Below, in pieces: positions 1 through 7,138 of a DNA stretch of 28,821 nt; the first letter of the stretch is position 1, and the number at the start of each line of letters is the position of its first letter. The stretch is from an uncultured Aeromonadales bacterium (GTDB taxonomy: Bacteria; Pseudomonadota; Gammaproteobacteria; Enterobacterales; Succinivibrionaceae), in the NCBI GenBank assembly GCA_902796095.1, contig CADBNP010000134.1, forward strand, positions 1 through 28,821, in the 5' to 3' direction. The position numbers were made by a program, and so were the translations under genes. The notes under the pieces are model-generated. The model saw only the letters and a list, made by a program, of their open reading frames with translations, was not told where the DNA came from and did no database searches.

Positions 1-90
1 GAACTTAAAAAAGTAAAATTTTTCGTTCATATAACTTTATGATTTATCATGCTTATTTATGGATCAACACTATTCCATAACAGAGCCAAA

Positions 91-114
91 GAAAAAAATC
101 CGCATTCAGCGGAT
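91..114 (-). terminator. Intrinsic terminator of the dnaK-dnaJ-greA block
   Basis: Read on the minus strand, a perfect 6-bp stem (ATCCGC/GCGGAT, 98-103 with 109-114) is followed by seven T residues. It lies about 20 bases past the greA stop codon. The remaining bases 1-90 are AT-rich and I see no gene in them. Confidence 0.85.
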
Positions 115-134
115 CTCTCAGAATTGATATATTT

Positions 135-611
135 TTAAACGTACTGTACGTCAACAATTTCCATCTTTATCACACCGGCAGGAACCTTGATTGAAACCTC
201 GTCGTCAACTTCCTTTCCGATAAGTCCCTTCGCAATAGGTGTATAGACAGAAATCAGATTATTTTTCAGATCTGCTTCATCCTCACCTACAATTTTGTAG
301 GTAATTTCCTTATCCAAATCAGGTCTGTAGACTTTTACAGTTGATCCGAACACAATTTTGCCGTCGTTCTTGATCTTTGTAATATCTATAATCTGTGCAT
401 TGGACAGTTTGCCCTCAATATCGCGAATTCGCGCTTCAATAATACCCTGATGCTCCCTGGCTGCATGGTATTCTGAATTTTCCTTCAAATCACCATGCTC
501 TCTTGCCTCTGCAATGTCCTGAACTACCTTGGGACGTTCCACATTCTTAAGATGCTCTAACTCAGTACGGAGCAGTTCTGCTCCTCTTACAGTCATAGGT
601 ACCTTATCCAT
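135..611 (-). CDS. greA: Transcription elongation factor GreA
   Basis: GreA binds in the secondary channel of RNA polymerase and stimulates cleavage of backtracked nascent RNA. The protein has 158 residues, the usual length. The N-terminal coiled coil (residues 1-75) carries the tip acidic residues D41 and E44 in the motif GDLKEN, which help place the catalytic magnesium. The C-terminal FKBP-like domain ends in the expected hydrophobic strand. The start lies 3 bases after the dnaJ stop codon, and an AAGGAT ribosome site sits inside the last dnaJ codons, so the two are almost certainly co-transcribed and perhaps translationally coupled. A strong terminator follows. The position behind dnaK-dnaJ suggests heat induction along with the chaperones (inference). 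Confidence 0.97.
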   Translation of the reverse strand: MDKVPMTVRGAELLRTELEHLKNVERPKVVQDIAEAREHGDLKENSEYHAAREHQGIIEARIRDIEGKLSNAQIIDITKIKNDGKIVFGSTVKVYRPDLDKEITYKIVGEDEADLKNNLISVYTPIAKGLIGKEVDDEVSIKVPAGVIKMEIVDVQYV

Positions 612-614
612 AAA

Positions 615-1826
615 CTACTTATCCTTCTTTGACTGACTTGATTTATCATCGCTGATCTTGGACCAGAACTCCTTTACAGTATCCAGCCACTTCTTCTTCT
701 GCGGGCTGTACTGCTTCAGATCCTTCTCTCCGTTTAAGGATTTCTCAAGTTTGACAAGAAGCTCCTGCTGTTCAGAATTCAGGTTAACAGGGGTTTCCAC
801 CTTAAGCTGAACAAACAGATCTCCGCGAATATCACTGCCTATAGCCTTGACACCCTTGCCGCGAAGTCTCAGCTGCTTGCCACTCTGAACCTCTTTAGGA
901 ATTCTCAGTTCGCACTTCTGCTCACCACCCAGGGTCGGAACTTCGACAGTTCCGCCGAGAGCAGCGGTAGTAAAACTGATAGGTATCTCACAGAACAAAT
1001 CCAGATCCCTGCGTTTGAAGATCTTATGCTCAGCCACAACAATCTCAATATAAAGATTTCCCGGGGTGCCACCTCTGAAAGCTGCCTCTCCGTCACCCGT
1101 GTTACGTATTCTCTGTCCGTTGTCAACACCTGCAGGTATCTTGACATTCACGGTTCTGCGTTTCTTTACACGACCTTCACCATGACATGTCTTGCAAGGA
1201 TTTTTAATTATTCTGCCGGTACCCTGACAGCGTTCACAATCCTGAATCTGGGTCATGAAACCTCTGGAATAACGAACCTGTCCGGTTCCGTGACATACAG
1301 GGCAGACATCATCCTTTGCTGCACCCTCGCTTCCCGTACCATGACAGGATTTACATGTACAGTAGGCTTCAAACTCGATATCCTTTGAACAGCCTGCAAC
1401 AGCCTCTTCCAGGGTAATGCGGCACTGATAAATCAGATCATTGCCACGGGACTGCTGCGGTCTTGCCCGACCGCCGCCGCGTCCGAATACATCGCCGAAA
1501 ATATCGCTGAACATGTCACCGAAATCAGCTCCGCCTCGTCCGCCGAAGCCTCCAAATCCTCCGAAGCCTCCAAATCCGCCGGCACCGCCAAAGCCAGACT
1601 GAGGATCATTAGGATCTATGCCCTGATCAAACATCTGCCTCTTCTGAGGATCTGACAGAACCTCGTAGGCTTCCTTGACTTCCTTAAATTTCTCTTCCGC
1701 CTTATGAGGATCATCAGGATTGCGATCCGGATGATATTTCATGGCAAGATGACGATAAGCCTTTTTAATGTCGGCTTCTTTGGCATCCTTAGGTACACCA
1801 AGAATCTCGTAATAATTTTTTTTCAT
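615..1826 (-). CDS. dnaJ: Chaperone DnaJ (Hsp40)
   Basis: DnaJ is the co-chaperone that stimulates DnaK ATP hydrolysis and delivers unfolded substrates. In order: a J domain (about 1-70) with the essential HPD at 32-34; a Gly/Phe linker (about 78-125) with repeated GGFGGFGG; a zinc-binding region with four CxxCxGxG-type motifs (CKSCHGTG, CPVCHGTG, CERCQGTG, CKTCHGEG); then the C-terminal substrate-binding domains. At 403 residues it is longer than the E. coli protein (376), because of the expanded Gly/Phe linker and a lysine/serine-rich tail. An AGGGTGA ribosome site precedes the ATG. It lies 173 bases after dnaK with hairpins between, and greA follows after 3 bases. Confidence 0.98.
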   Translation of the reverse strand: MKKNYYEILGVPKDAKEADIKKAYRHLAMKYHPDRNPDDPHKAEEKFKEVKEAYEVLSDPQKRQMFDQGIDPNDPQSGFGGAGGFGGFGGFGGFGGRGGADFGDMFSDIFGDVFGRGGGRARPQQSRGNDLIYQCRITLEEAVAGCSKDIEFEAYCTCKSCHGTGSEGAAKDDVCPVCHGTGQVRYSRGFMTQIQDCERCQGTGRIIKNPCKTCHGEGRVKKRRTVNVKIPAGVDNGQRIRNTGDGEAAFRGGTPGNLYIEIVVAEHKIFKRRDLDLFCEIPISFTTAALGGTVEVPTLGGEQKCELRIPKEVQSGKQLRLRGKGVKAIGSDIRGDLFVQLKVETPVNLNSEQQELLVKLEKSLNGEKDLKQYSPQKKKWLDTVKEFWSKISDDKSSQSKKDK

Positions 1827-1914
1827 AAATCACCCTGACTTTCAATCTTGTGATGACAAAACACAATGAAACTCTTAATCTGTCGAATCTTTCCGTACAC
1901 CCTTCGCATGATCA

Positions 1915-1962
1915 GACAGTTTCAAACTGTCAAAGGCACATACCGGTCAACCAGTATGTGCC
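1915..1962 (-). terminator. Two hairpins in the dnaK-dnaJ intergenic region
   Basis: Reading from dnaK, a 12-bp stem with one G-T pair (1951-1962 with 1935-1946, loop TTGA) is followed at once by a second hairpin (GACAGT/ACTGTC, 1915-1931). Only three T residues follow the first stem, so a full intrinsic stop is unlikely. Partial termination or an mRNA-processing/stabilising role that lowers DnaJ relative to DnaK is more plausible (inference). Confidence 0.45.
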
Positions 1963-1999
1963 CCAATGTAAACATACCGATGCTTACATGATCAGATGA

Positions 2000-3919
2000 T
2001 TACTTCTCAGTAAATTCACCATCTATAACGTCATCATCCTTGCCTGCAGAGGAGGCTGACTCGGTTTCCTGCTGAGCACCTGAAGCTCCCTGCTGAGAAG
2101 CATTCTTGGCCTGCATCGCCTGAGCAATTGGCTGAGAAGCCTGCATGAGTGCGTTGAACTTGCTGTCAATTTCAGCCTTGTCTGTACCCTTGGTTGCAGT
2201 CTCAAGATCAGCGATTGCAGATTCAATTTTTTCCTTATCGCCTGAACTCAGGGCAGAACCGGCTTCATCCATCTGCTTGCGGATCTCGTGGATCATGTGA
2301 TCAGCCTGATTCTTTGCCTTGACCAGTTCCTCGAACTTCTTGTCCTCTTCAGCATTAGCCTCAGCCTCACGAACCATTCTTTCGATATCTTCATCGGAAA
2401 GTCCTGAAGAAGCCTTGATGGTAATGTTCTGCTCCTTGCCTGTCTTCTTGTCCTTGGCAGAAACATGGAGAATACCGTCAGCATCAATATCGAAGGTAAC
2501 CTCAATCTGAGGAACTCCTCTTGGTGCAGGTGGAATACCGTCCAGGTTGAACTGACCGAGAGACTTGTTCAGATTGGCCTGCTTGCGCTCACCCTGAAGA
2601 ACATGAATTGTTACTGCAGGCTGGTTGTCTTCAGCTGTTGAGAAGATCTGTGACTTCTTTGTAGGAATTGTAGTATTCTTCTCAATAAGGGTTGACATAA
2701 CCTGACCCAGGGTCTCGATACCAAGTGAAAGCGGAGTAACATCAAGAAGAAGTACGTCATGCTTGTCACCTGAGAGCACACCGCCCTGAATTGCAGCACC
2801 GAGAGCTACAGCCTCATCCGGATTAACGTCCTTTCTTGGCTGCTTGTGGAAATAATCACCTACAACCTTCTGAACCAGAGGCATACGGGTCTGACCGCCA
2901 ACAAGGATAACATCATCAATTTCCTCAAGAGACTTGCCGGAATCAGCAATCGCCTTTCTTACCGGAGTGATGGTCTTAAGAACGACATCTTCCACCAGTG
3001 ACTCGAGTTTGGAACGGGTCATCTTAAGGTTAAGGTGCTTAGGACCTGATGCATCTGCAGTGATATAAGGAAGATTGATTTCTGTCTGCTGAGCGGAGGA
3101 AAGTTCAATCTTGGCCTTTTCAGCGGCTTCCTTCAGACGCTGCAGTGCGAGCTGATCCTTGCGGAGATCAACACCCTGCTCCTTCTCAAATTCTTCAGCA
3201 ATGTAATTGATGATTATGTTATCGATATCCTCACCGCCGAGATGGGTATCACCGTTTGTTGCCAGAACCTCGAATGTCTTTTCACCGTCAACCTCGTCTA
3301 TTTCGATAATGGAGATATCGAAAGTACCGCCGCCGAGATCATATACGGCAATTGTCTTTCCGCCTTTCACATTGTTTACACCGTAGGCGAAAGCAGCAGC
3401 TGTAGGCTCGTTGATGATACGTTTAACCTCAAGGCCAGCAATTCTTCCGGCATCCTTGGTAGCCTGACGCTGAGCATCGTTAAAGTAAGCCGGTACTGTA
3501 ATAACAGCCTCTGTAATCTTCTCACCGAGAACATCCTCGGCAGTCTTTTTCATCTTCTTCAGAACTTCAGCAGATACCTGAGGAGGTGCCATCTTCTTAT
3601 CTTTAACCTGAACCCAGGCATCACCGTTGTCATTTCTTACAATCTTGTAAGGCATAACTTCCCTGTCGCGCTTTACTTCCTCATCATCATAGCGACGTCC
3701 GATAAGACGCTTGATTGCGTACAGAGTGTTTTCAGCATTGGTTACAGCCTGTCTCTTTGCAGTGTCACCTACCAGAATTTCACCATCCTTGGTGTAAGCA
3801 ATGATGGAAGGTGTTGTACGATGACCTTCAGCGTTTTCCAGAACCTTTGCCTGATCTCCATCGAGAACAGCCACACATGAATTAGTGGTTCCCAGATCGA
3901 TACCAATAATCTTACCCAT
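2000..3919 (-). CDS. dnaK: Chaperone DnaK (Hsp70)
   Basis: DnaK is the ATP-dependent Hsp70 that folds and holds nascent and stress-damaged proteins, working with DnaJ and GrpE. It has 639 residues, the usual length. The nucleotide-binding domain starts with GIDLGTTNSCV and contains AVITVPAYFND and IINEPTAAAFAYG; the adenosine motif GGQTRMP is also present. The substrate-binding domain (LLLDVTPLSLGIET) and the helical lid follow. The C-terminal tail is rich in Q and A and ends DDDVIDGEFTEK, close to the DnaJ/client-tethering tail of gammaproteobacterial DnaK. An AGGAG ribosome site precedes the ATG. Upstream lies a sigma-32-type promoter; grpE, normally next door, is 2.2 kb away with unrelated genes and a transposon remnant between. 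Confidence 0.99.
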   Translation of the reverse strand: MGKIIGIDLGTTNSCVAVLDGDQAKVLENAEGHRTTPSIIAYTKDGEILVGDTAKRQAVTNAENTLYAIKRLIGRRYDDEEVKRDREVMPYKIVRNDNGDAWVQVKDKKMAPPQVSAEVLKKMKKTAEDVLGEKITEAVITVPAYFNDAQRQATKDAGRIAGLEVKRIINEPTAAAFAYGVNNVKGGKTIAVYDLGGGTFDISIIEIDEVDGEKTFEVLATNGDTHLGGEDIDNIIINYIAEEFEKEQGVDLRKDQLALQRLKEAAEKAKIELSSAQQTEINLPYITADASGPKHLNLKMTRSKLESLVEDVVLKTITPVRKAIADSGKSLEEIDDVILVGGQTRMPLVQKVVGDYFHKQPRKDVNPDEAVALGAAIQGGVLSGDKHDVLLLDVTPLSLGIETLGQVMSTLIEKNTTIPTKKSQIFSTAEDNQPAVTIHVLQGERKQANLNKSLGQFNLDGIPPAPRGVPQIEVTFDIDADGILHVSAKDKKTGKEQNITIKASSGLSDEDIERMVREAEANAEEDKKFEELVKAKNQADHMIHEIRKQMDEAGSALSSGDKEKIESAIADLETATKGTDKAEIDSKFNALMQASQPIAQAMQAKNASQQGASGAQQETESASSAGKDDDVIDGEFTEK

Positions 3920-3966
3920 AATATTTACTCCTTTATGTAATCTTTTAATCTGTCACTACCGTATAT

Positions 3967-3992
3967 ATATGGACTGACTTTCCGATTTCAAC
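3967..3992 (-). promoter_or_regulatory. Sigma-32-like heat-shock promoter of dnaK
   Basis: On the minus strand GTTGAAA (3986-3992) is followed after 11 bases by GTCCATAT (3967-3974). These match the sigma-32 consensus CTTGAAA / CCCCATNT at 6 of 7 and 6 of 8 positions. The spacing is at the short end of the accepted range. The site is about 50 bases upstream of the dnaK start. Confidence 0.6.
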
Positions 3993-4169
3993 AATCGCAT
4001 AAAAAAAATTTGAAAAAAGAACAAAACAGTCCTTAAACACTTTCAGCACGACAGAAACAATGATGAAACACAGAGGCAGCCATGCGGAACAGTTTCTTTA
4101 CTGTACAATTCATATAAATCTCAGGTTCGGAAACCCACTACCCCCAGGATGGTGGGATAAGAGTCGTAA

Positions 4170-4301
4170 TCCTTTCTCAACATTGAGTTTCTATGTATCT
4201 CTGAATATATTGATGACCGCATTGGAGCTGTGAATCTGTACCGCATGGGAATCAGTTATCTCGAAGACAGTCAGGTACCTGATACAGTTACAGCTGAGTA
4301 A
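4170..4301 (+). pseudogene. 3' remnant of a tnpB gene
   Basis: In one plus-strand frame the segment reads FLCISEYIDDRIGAVNLYRMG, then ISYLEDSQVPDTVTAE and a TAA stop at 4299-4301. TnpB proteins of the IS200/IS605 group commonly end with a zinc ribbon followed by a DDR-(I/V)-GAxNL-type segment, and this matches. Only one of the expected ribbon cysteines remains, and an in-frame TAA at 4167-4169 closes the frame upstream. It is a decayed C-terminal fragment of at most 43 codons with no start or catalytic residues. Confidence 0.55.
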
Positions 4302-4445
4302 ATCTTTGCTGTAAAGGGGGCTGTCAACCACCCTGTGAAGTAATGCCACTTTAGACAGCAATATCTGTCGGGGTTAAAAGGTCGGAGGCGTAACGCCGTT
4401 ACGAAGATTGGGCTGTTACAAGCCCATTTCCTTCAGGTGATGGGC
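4301..4445 (+). ncRNA. Omega-RNA-like tail of the tnpB element (candidate)
   Basis: TnpB nucleases use a guide RNA made from the element's 3' end. This segment directly follows the tnpB stop codon and folds well by eye. AATCTT (4301-4306) can pair with AAGATT (4404-4409). Inside are GCTGTC/GACAGC (4320-4325 with 4354-4359), enclosing AAGT/ACTT, and CGTAAC/GTTACG (4389-4394 with 4398-4403). TGGGCT (4409-4414) can pair with AGCCCA (4421-4426), competing with the right-end hairpin. A guide would be read from the bases after about 4452. Whether it is transcribed today is unknown. Confidence 0.4.
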
Positions 4446-4452
4446 AGCTGAC

Positions 4453-4573
4453 AATGAGTACAGTCTGATTCAGTTCAGACTGCAAAAGATTTTCCGTCAC
4501 TTATGCTCTGTGGCGGTTGCAGATGATGACCGGCATCGGCGGTACACAGGAACTGATCAATGAAAGATCAGTT
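4453..4573. other. Short spacer with two perfect hairpins
   Basis: CAGTCTGA/TCAGACTG (4461-4468 with 4475-4482) lies just past the right end of the tnpB remnant. AACTGATC/GATCAGTT (4551-4558 with 4566-4573) overlaps the stop codon of the chagasin-like gene and may help end its transcript, although no T tract follows on the minus strand. The other unannotated bases upstream (3993-4130) hold no gene I can support. Confidence 0.4.
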
Positions 4574-5071
4574 CTCCTCCTCTTTCCAGTCTTCCCGTTG
4601 CAAAGGAACAACGGTATAACCGGTAATATTTCCGGCACTGTCCGAGGAGAGCGCAAACCGGTAGCCAAGACCTATTCCTCCGCCCTTCCAGTCCCTCATG
4701 TACCAGAAGTCGAAGGATATATTCCCGGGCTGGAGGAGCACCGCTGTGTAGGTAGCTACGCTTGGTGCACCTTTGGCCCTTGGATTGAGTGATTTATAGG
4801 ACGCACCTGACGGTTTCAGCTTCTCACTGTCATAATTTCTGAAATGCCAGTCAAAGCCTGTAGTCGGATTGGTTCTCACGGTAATCTGAAAAGCGCCGCC
4901 AGAACATTTCAGAGCGAAGTCGTAGGCGCTGTCTCCGTTCCGGCAGTCCCGCATCTTCTGATCGGCATCAGACAGAGTCTCAGAAGAATCAGAGGGTACA
5001 TCCACGGCGGATGCAGATACACCTGACAAAAATGCTGTGACGGCAGCAAGACATCTGACAATAATACCCAT
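4568..5071 (-). CDS. Secreted chagasin-type cysteine protease inhibitor (family I42)
   Basis: This is probably a tight-binding inhibitor of papain-like cysteine proteases acting outside the cytoplasm. The 167-residue protein begins with a signal peptide (hydrophobic run about 4-19, SASA cleavage region about 19-22). The mature part shows the three inhibitory loops of the I42 fold in order: NPTTGF at 68-73, a GAP loop at 101-103, and YMRDW at 124-128 in place of the usual RPW. C43 and C56 could form a disulfide. An AGGA ribosome site precedes the ATG. A structured terminator-like element lies in the leader, so expression may be attenuated. No obvious target protease is adjacent. The fold assignment rests on loop motifs; the target is unknown. 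Confidence 0.78.
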   Translation of the reverse strand: MGIIVRCLAAVTAFLSGVSASAVDVPSDSSETLSDADQKMRDCRNGDSAYDFALKCSGGAFQITVRTNPTTGFDWHFRNYDSEKLKPSGASYKSLNPRAKGAPSVATYTAVLLQPGNISFDFWYMRDWKGGGIGLGYRFALSSDSAGNITGYTVVPLQREDWKEEEN

Positions 5072-5098
5072 GTACGGTTTTCCTGTTATTTCAATTTA

Positions 5099-5179
5099 GA
5101 AAAAATCAGTTCCCGGTGTTCTCGGAGCAGTCATTCTCCCGAATAATCACCCTGAAGCGGCAAATCTCCGCGGGAACTG
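5099..5179 (-). terminator. Branched terminator or attenuator upstream of the chagasin-like gene
   Basis: On the minus strand a perfect 9-bp stem (CAGTTCCCG/CGGGAACTG, 5171-5179 with 5107-5115) encloses about 55 bases that can form further short stems (GCGG/CCGC near 5157-5172, and CGGAG/CTCCC-type pairing near 5123-5141). It is followed directly by A and six T residues. It lies after the AIM24-family gene and only about 28 bases before the inhibitor's start codon. It therefore may end the upstream transcript or act as a leader attenuator. Confidence 0.6.
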
Positions 5180-5227
5180 AACATAAAGTATGAAAACATC
5201 ATACGGCATGACGTACGGTCTGAAAAC

Positions 5228-5881
5228 CTACCGCCGGCCGGCATAGTACTTGAGAGTGTGAATGTAAAAAGTACCCGGTCCGGAAAATCTGCAGACCATG
5301 CCTTCACCGGATGTAATGCTTGATACGAATCCAGAAGATGCTTTTTCCATTCTGTAACTCATGTTCTCCTCCCATGCAAGCAGGTGTCCATTATCCACAA
5401 ACATCTCTTCACCTGGTCCCAGTTCAAATTTATGAGCTGCACCGTATGAAGAAATAAAGGCGAGACCACTTCCTGAAAGTCTTATCAGAAAAAAGCCTTC
5501 CTTGGATAAAAGTCCTTTAACAATGCCCTGCATTTTTGTTTCCAGTCTCACACCCTGAGTACATGCAAGAAATCCCCCTTTTTCCACAATAAAACTTTTT
5601 CCCTCTACGATATTTAGAGGAACAATGGATCCAGGAAGTCCCGAACCTATCATAACAGTGCCGCATCCTCTGTCGGCTTCGATTGTCTGAGTAAAAAATG
5701 ATTCGTTTGTAAGAAAAGATCGTGCCAGACCGCCGATAATACCGCCCTTGATATCACCTTTGATGCTAAGAGCGCCGCGCTTGGTTATCATGGCATCGCT
5801 TTCACAGTTAATCTTTTCACCTTTTTCCAGTTTTAACTGAACAACAGGGAACGTATCCTGATGCAAAATCTCGTATTCCAT
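5228..5881 (-). CDS. AIM24 / TIGR00266 family protein
   Basis: A 217-residue member of the AIM24 (DUF124) family, a beta-rich fold of unknown molecular function in bacteria; the name comes from a yeast mitochondrial protein. Family features visible are the repeated glycine-rich beta hairpins, the KGDIKGGIIGGLARSF segment (about 41-56), GSGLPGSI (about 79-86), the GLLSKEGFFLIRLSGSG block (about 123-139) and a closing GPGTFYIHTL strand. There is no signal peptide or membrane segment, so it is cytoplasmic. A branched terminator follows. It lies between grpE and the secreted inhibitor on the same strand but with large gaps, so no operon is implied. Confidence 0.85.
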   Translation of the reverse strand: MEYEILHQDTFPVVQLKLEKGEKINCESDAMITKRGALSIKGDIKGGIIGGLARSFLTNESFFTQTIEADRGCGTVMIGSGLPGSIVPLNIVEGKSFIVEKGGFLACTQGVRLETKMQGIVKGLLSKEGFFLIRLSGSGLAFISSYGAAHKFELGPGEEMFVDNGHLLAWEENMSYRMEKASSGFVSSITSGEGMVCRFSGPGTFYIHTLKYYAGRR

Positions 5882-6092
5882 AAAAAAACTCCGGTTAACA
5901 TATTAAAACAACAAGCTCAGTTCATGAAAAATTCCATCCGGCAATCAGCTCGACTGCACAACATGTGCGGTTACCCGTTCTGCTGAAAAATATCCGTTCT
6001 CGAATACGTATGCAGAGGAAACTGACAGGTTTTCATTCTACCAAAAAACATAAGGGGACTTATGATTCAGTAGCAAAATTTCACGGATGAAT

Positions 6093-6126
6093 AAAACAAA
6101 ACCTGCGGAACATCTTATCCCGCAGG
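6093..6126 (-). terminator. Intrinsic terminator of grpE
   Basis: On the minus strand a perfect 7-bp stem (CCTGCGG/CCGCAGG, 6120-6126 with 6102-6108) is followed by TTTTGTTTT. It lies 50 bases past the grpE stop codon. The remaining bases between 5882 and 6092 contain no gene I can support. Confidence 0.85.
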
Positions 6127-6176
6127 CCTCGCACATATTCTTTTAAATTTAAAATCCCTACAGCAGTCTGTCAGGA

Positions 6177-6767
6177 CTACGCCTCAGTATCAACTGCAGC
6201 ACCGCCCTTGGAAACAACTACCATAGCCGGTCTGATATTGCGACCATTCAGGTTATACCCCTTCTGCATAACATCCATGACTGTATTTGCTTCAAACTCT
6301 GAAGACTCAACCATCTGAATTGCATGCTGAGTATTCGGATCAAAAGGCTGCCCCTTCGGATCAAGCTGTTCAACACCATGATTTGAAAGAACCTTAAGAA
6401 GGGTTTTCAGTGTAAGTTCCACACCCTTGTCAATATTTGAAAATTCGGCATTACTGTGATCTATTGAACCCCATGCTCTTTCAAGATTATCAACTACATC
6501 TAGAAGATCCTTCGCAAAACCACTGAGGGCAAACTGTCTGGCCTTGGTAATCTCATTCTCTGTTCTTTTGCGAAGATTCTCCATTTCCGCATAGGCTCTT
6601 ACTTCATTATCCTTAGCCTTCTTAAGTTCCAAAGCCAAAGCCTCAAGTTTATGAGACTGATCTTCAGGTGAAGCTGCAGCTGCCTCATCATTCTGAGTCC
6701 CTTCTGTCTGAAGAGAAACCTCTTCCTCGTTATCCTGAACTTCATTGCTCTGTTCTTCGTTTGCCAT
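6177..6767 (-). CDS. grpE: Nucleotide exchange factor GrpE
   Basis: GrpE releases ADP from DnaK and so resets the chaperone cycle. I start it at the ATG of MANEEQ, giving 196 residues, nearly the E. coli length (197). An upstream in-frame ATG at 6857 would add 30 residues with no family similarity. In order: an acidic disordered head (1-40), a long helix that forms the dimer stalk (about 45-100, with NLRKRTENEI), a four-helix region and the C-terminal beta domain (VEQLDPKGQPFDPNTQHAIQ ... NIRPAMVVVSKG), which contacts DnaK. It has its own sigma-32-type promoter and terminator, so it is expressed separately from dnaK but under the same control. nadK is divergent. Confidence 0.97.
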   Translation of the reverse strand: MANEEQSNEVQDNEEEVSLQTEGTQNDEAAAASPEDQSHKLEALALELKKAKDNEVRAYAEMENLRKRTENEITKARQFALSGFAKDLLDVVDNLERAWGSIDHSNAEFSNIDKGVELTLKTLLKVLSNHGVEQLDPKGQPFDPNTQHAIQMVESSEFEANTVMDVMQKGYNLNGRNIRPAMVVVSKGGAAVDTEA

Positions 6768-6868
6768 TACTCTAATAACCCCATAACAAAAAAAATCACC
6801 GGCACAACATCCGATATCTGAACTTCCACAGTGAGGAAAGCGGACATGCCGAACCATTTACTACAATA

Positions 6869-6897
6869 ATATGAGGGATAGTTGAATTTTTTTCAAG
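6869..6897 (-). promoter_or_regulatory. Sigma-32-like heat-shock promoter of grpE
   Basis: On the minus strand a perfect CTTGAAA (6891-6897) is followed after 14 bases by CCTCATAT (6869-6876), one mismatch from CCCCATNT. Spacing is ideal. It lies about 100 bases upstream of the chosen grpE start, which also argues for the shorter grpE reading frame. Confidence 0.78.
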
Positions 6898-6959
6898 TAC
6901 GACAACGAAATTTTTAGAAACCAGGGCATACGGACAAAACACGATAAAGCCGCACAGTG

Positions 6960-6988
6960 TTACTTTTTATGTCACTAAAATGTATAAT
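6960..6988 (+). promoter_or_regulatory. Possible sigma-70 promoter of nadK-recN
   Basis: A perfect TATAAT (6983-6988) has only a weak -35 match (TTACTT at 6960-6965, 17-base spacing). Use of this site would give a leader of about 145 bases before nadK. I saw no riboswitch in that leader. Confidence 0.4.
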
Positions 6989-7138
6989 GGTGCAGCAGAC
7001 AGGATTTAACCCGGCTCCTGCCATACCGCAGTTTTCGCAGCATGCGGAACTTAAAGGAACTGAAATTTTCAAAAATCAGAGTCCGAACCTCATCTTCATA
7101 ACCTGTGTAAAGTTCTGACTCCGGAAAAAGGAAGCTCA

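Larger units (their letters stand above)
4131..4452 (+). mobile_element. Internally deleted IS200/IS605-type (tnpB) element
   Basis: Two related imperfect hairpins bound the segment. The left one is CCCAC...GTGGG (4134-4156) and the right one GCCCAT...ATGGGC (4422-4445). They align as CCCA-Y-T-..-CC-..-CAGG-..-TGGG, as expected for the left and right ends of IS200/IS605 elements, which are recognised as single-stranded hairpins rather than as terminal inverted repeats. Between them lie the last codons of a tnpB gene and a structured tail. No tnpA and no TnpB nuclease core are present, so it cannot move alone. It sits between dnaK and a chagasin-like gene, in the gap that separates dnaK from grpE. 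Exact end points are approximate. Confidence 0.6.

Noticed and set aside
3242..3880. Long plus-strand open frame opposite dnaK
   Set aside because: It is antisense to a highly conserved gene, has no ribosome site and no family similarity.
6768..6857. N-terminal extension of grpE from an upstream ATG
   Set aside because: The added residues have no similarity to GrpE, and the family length fits the start at 6767.
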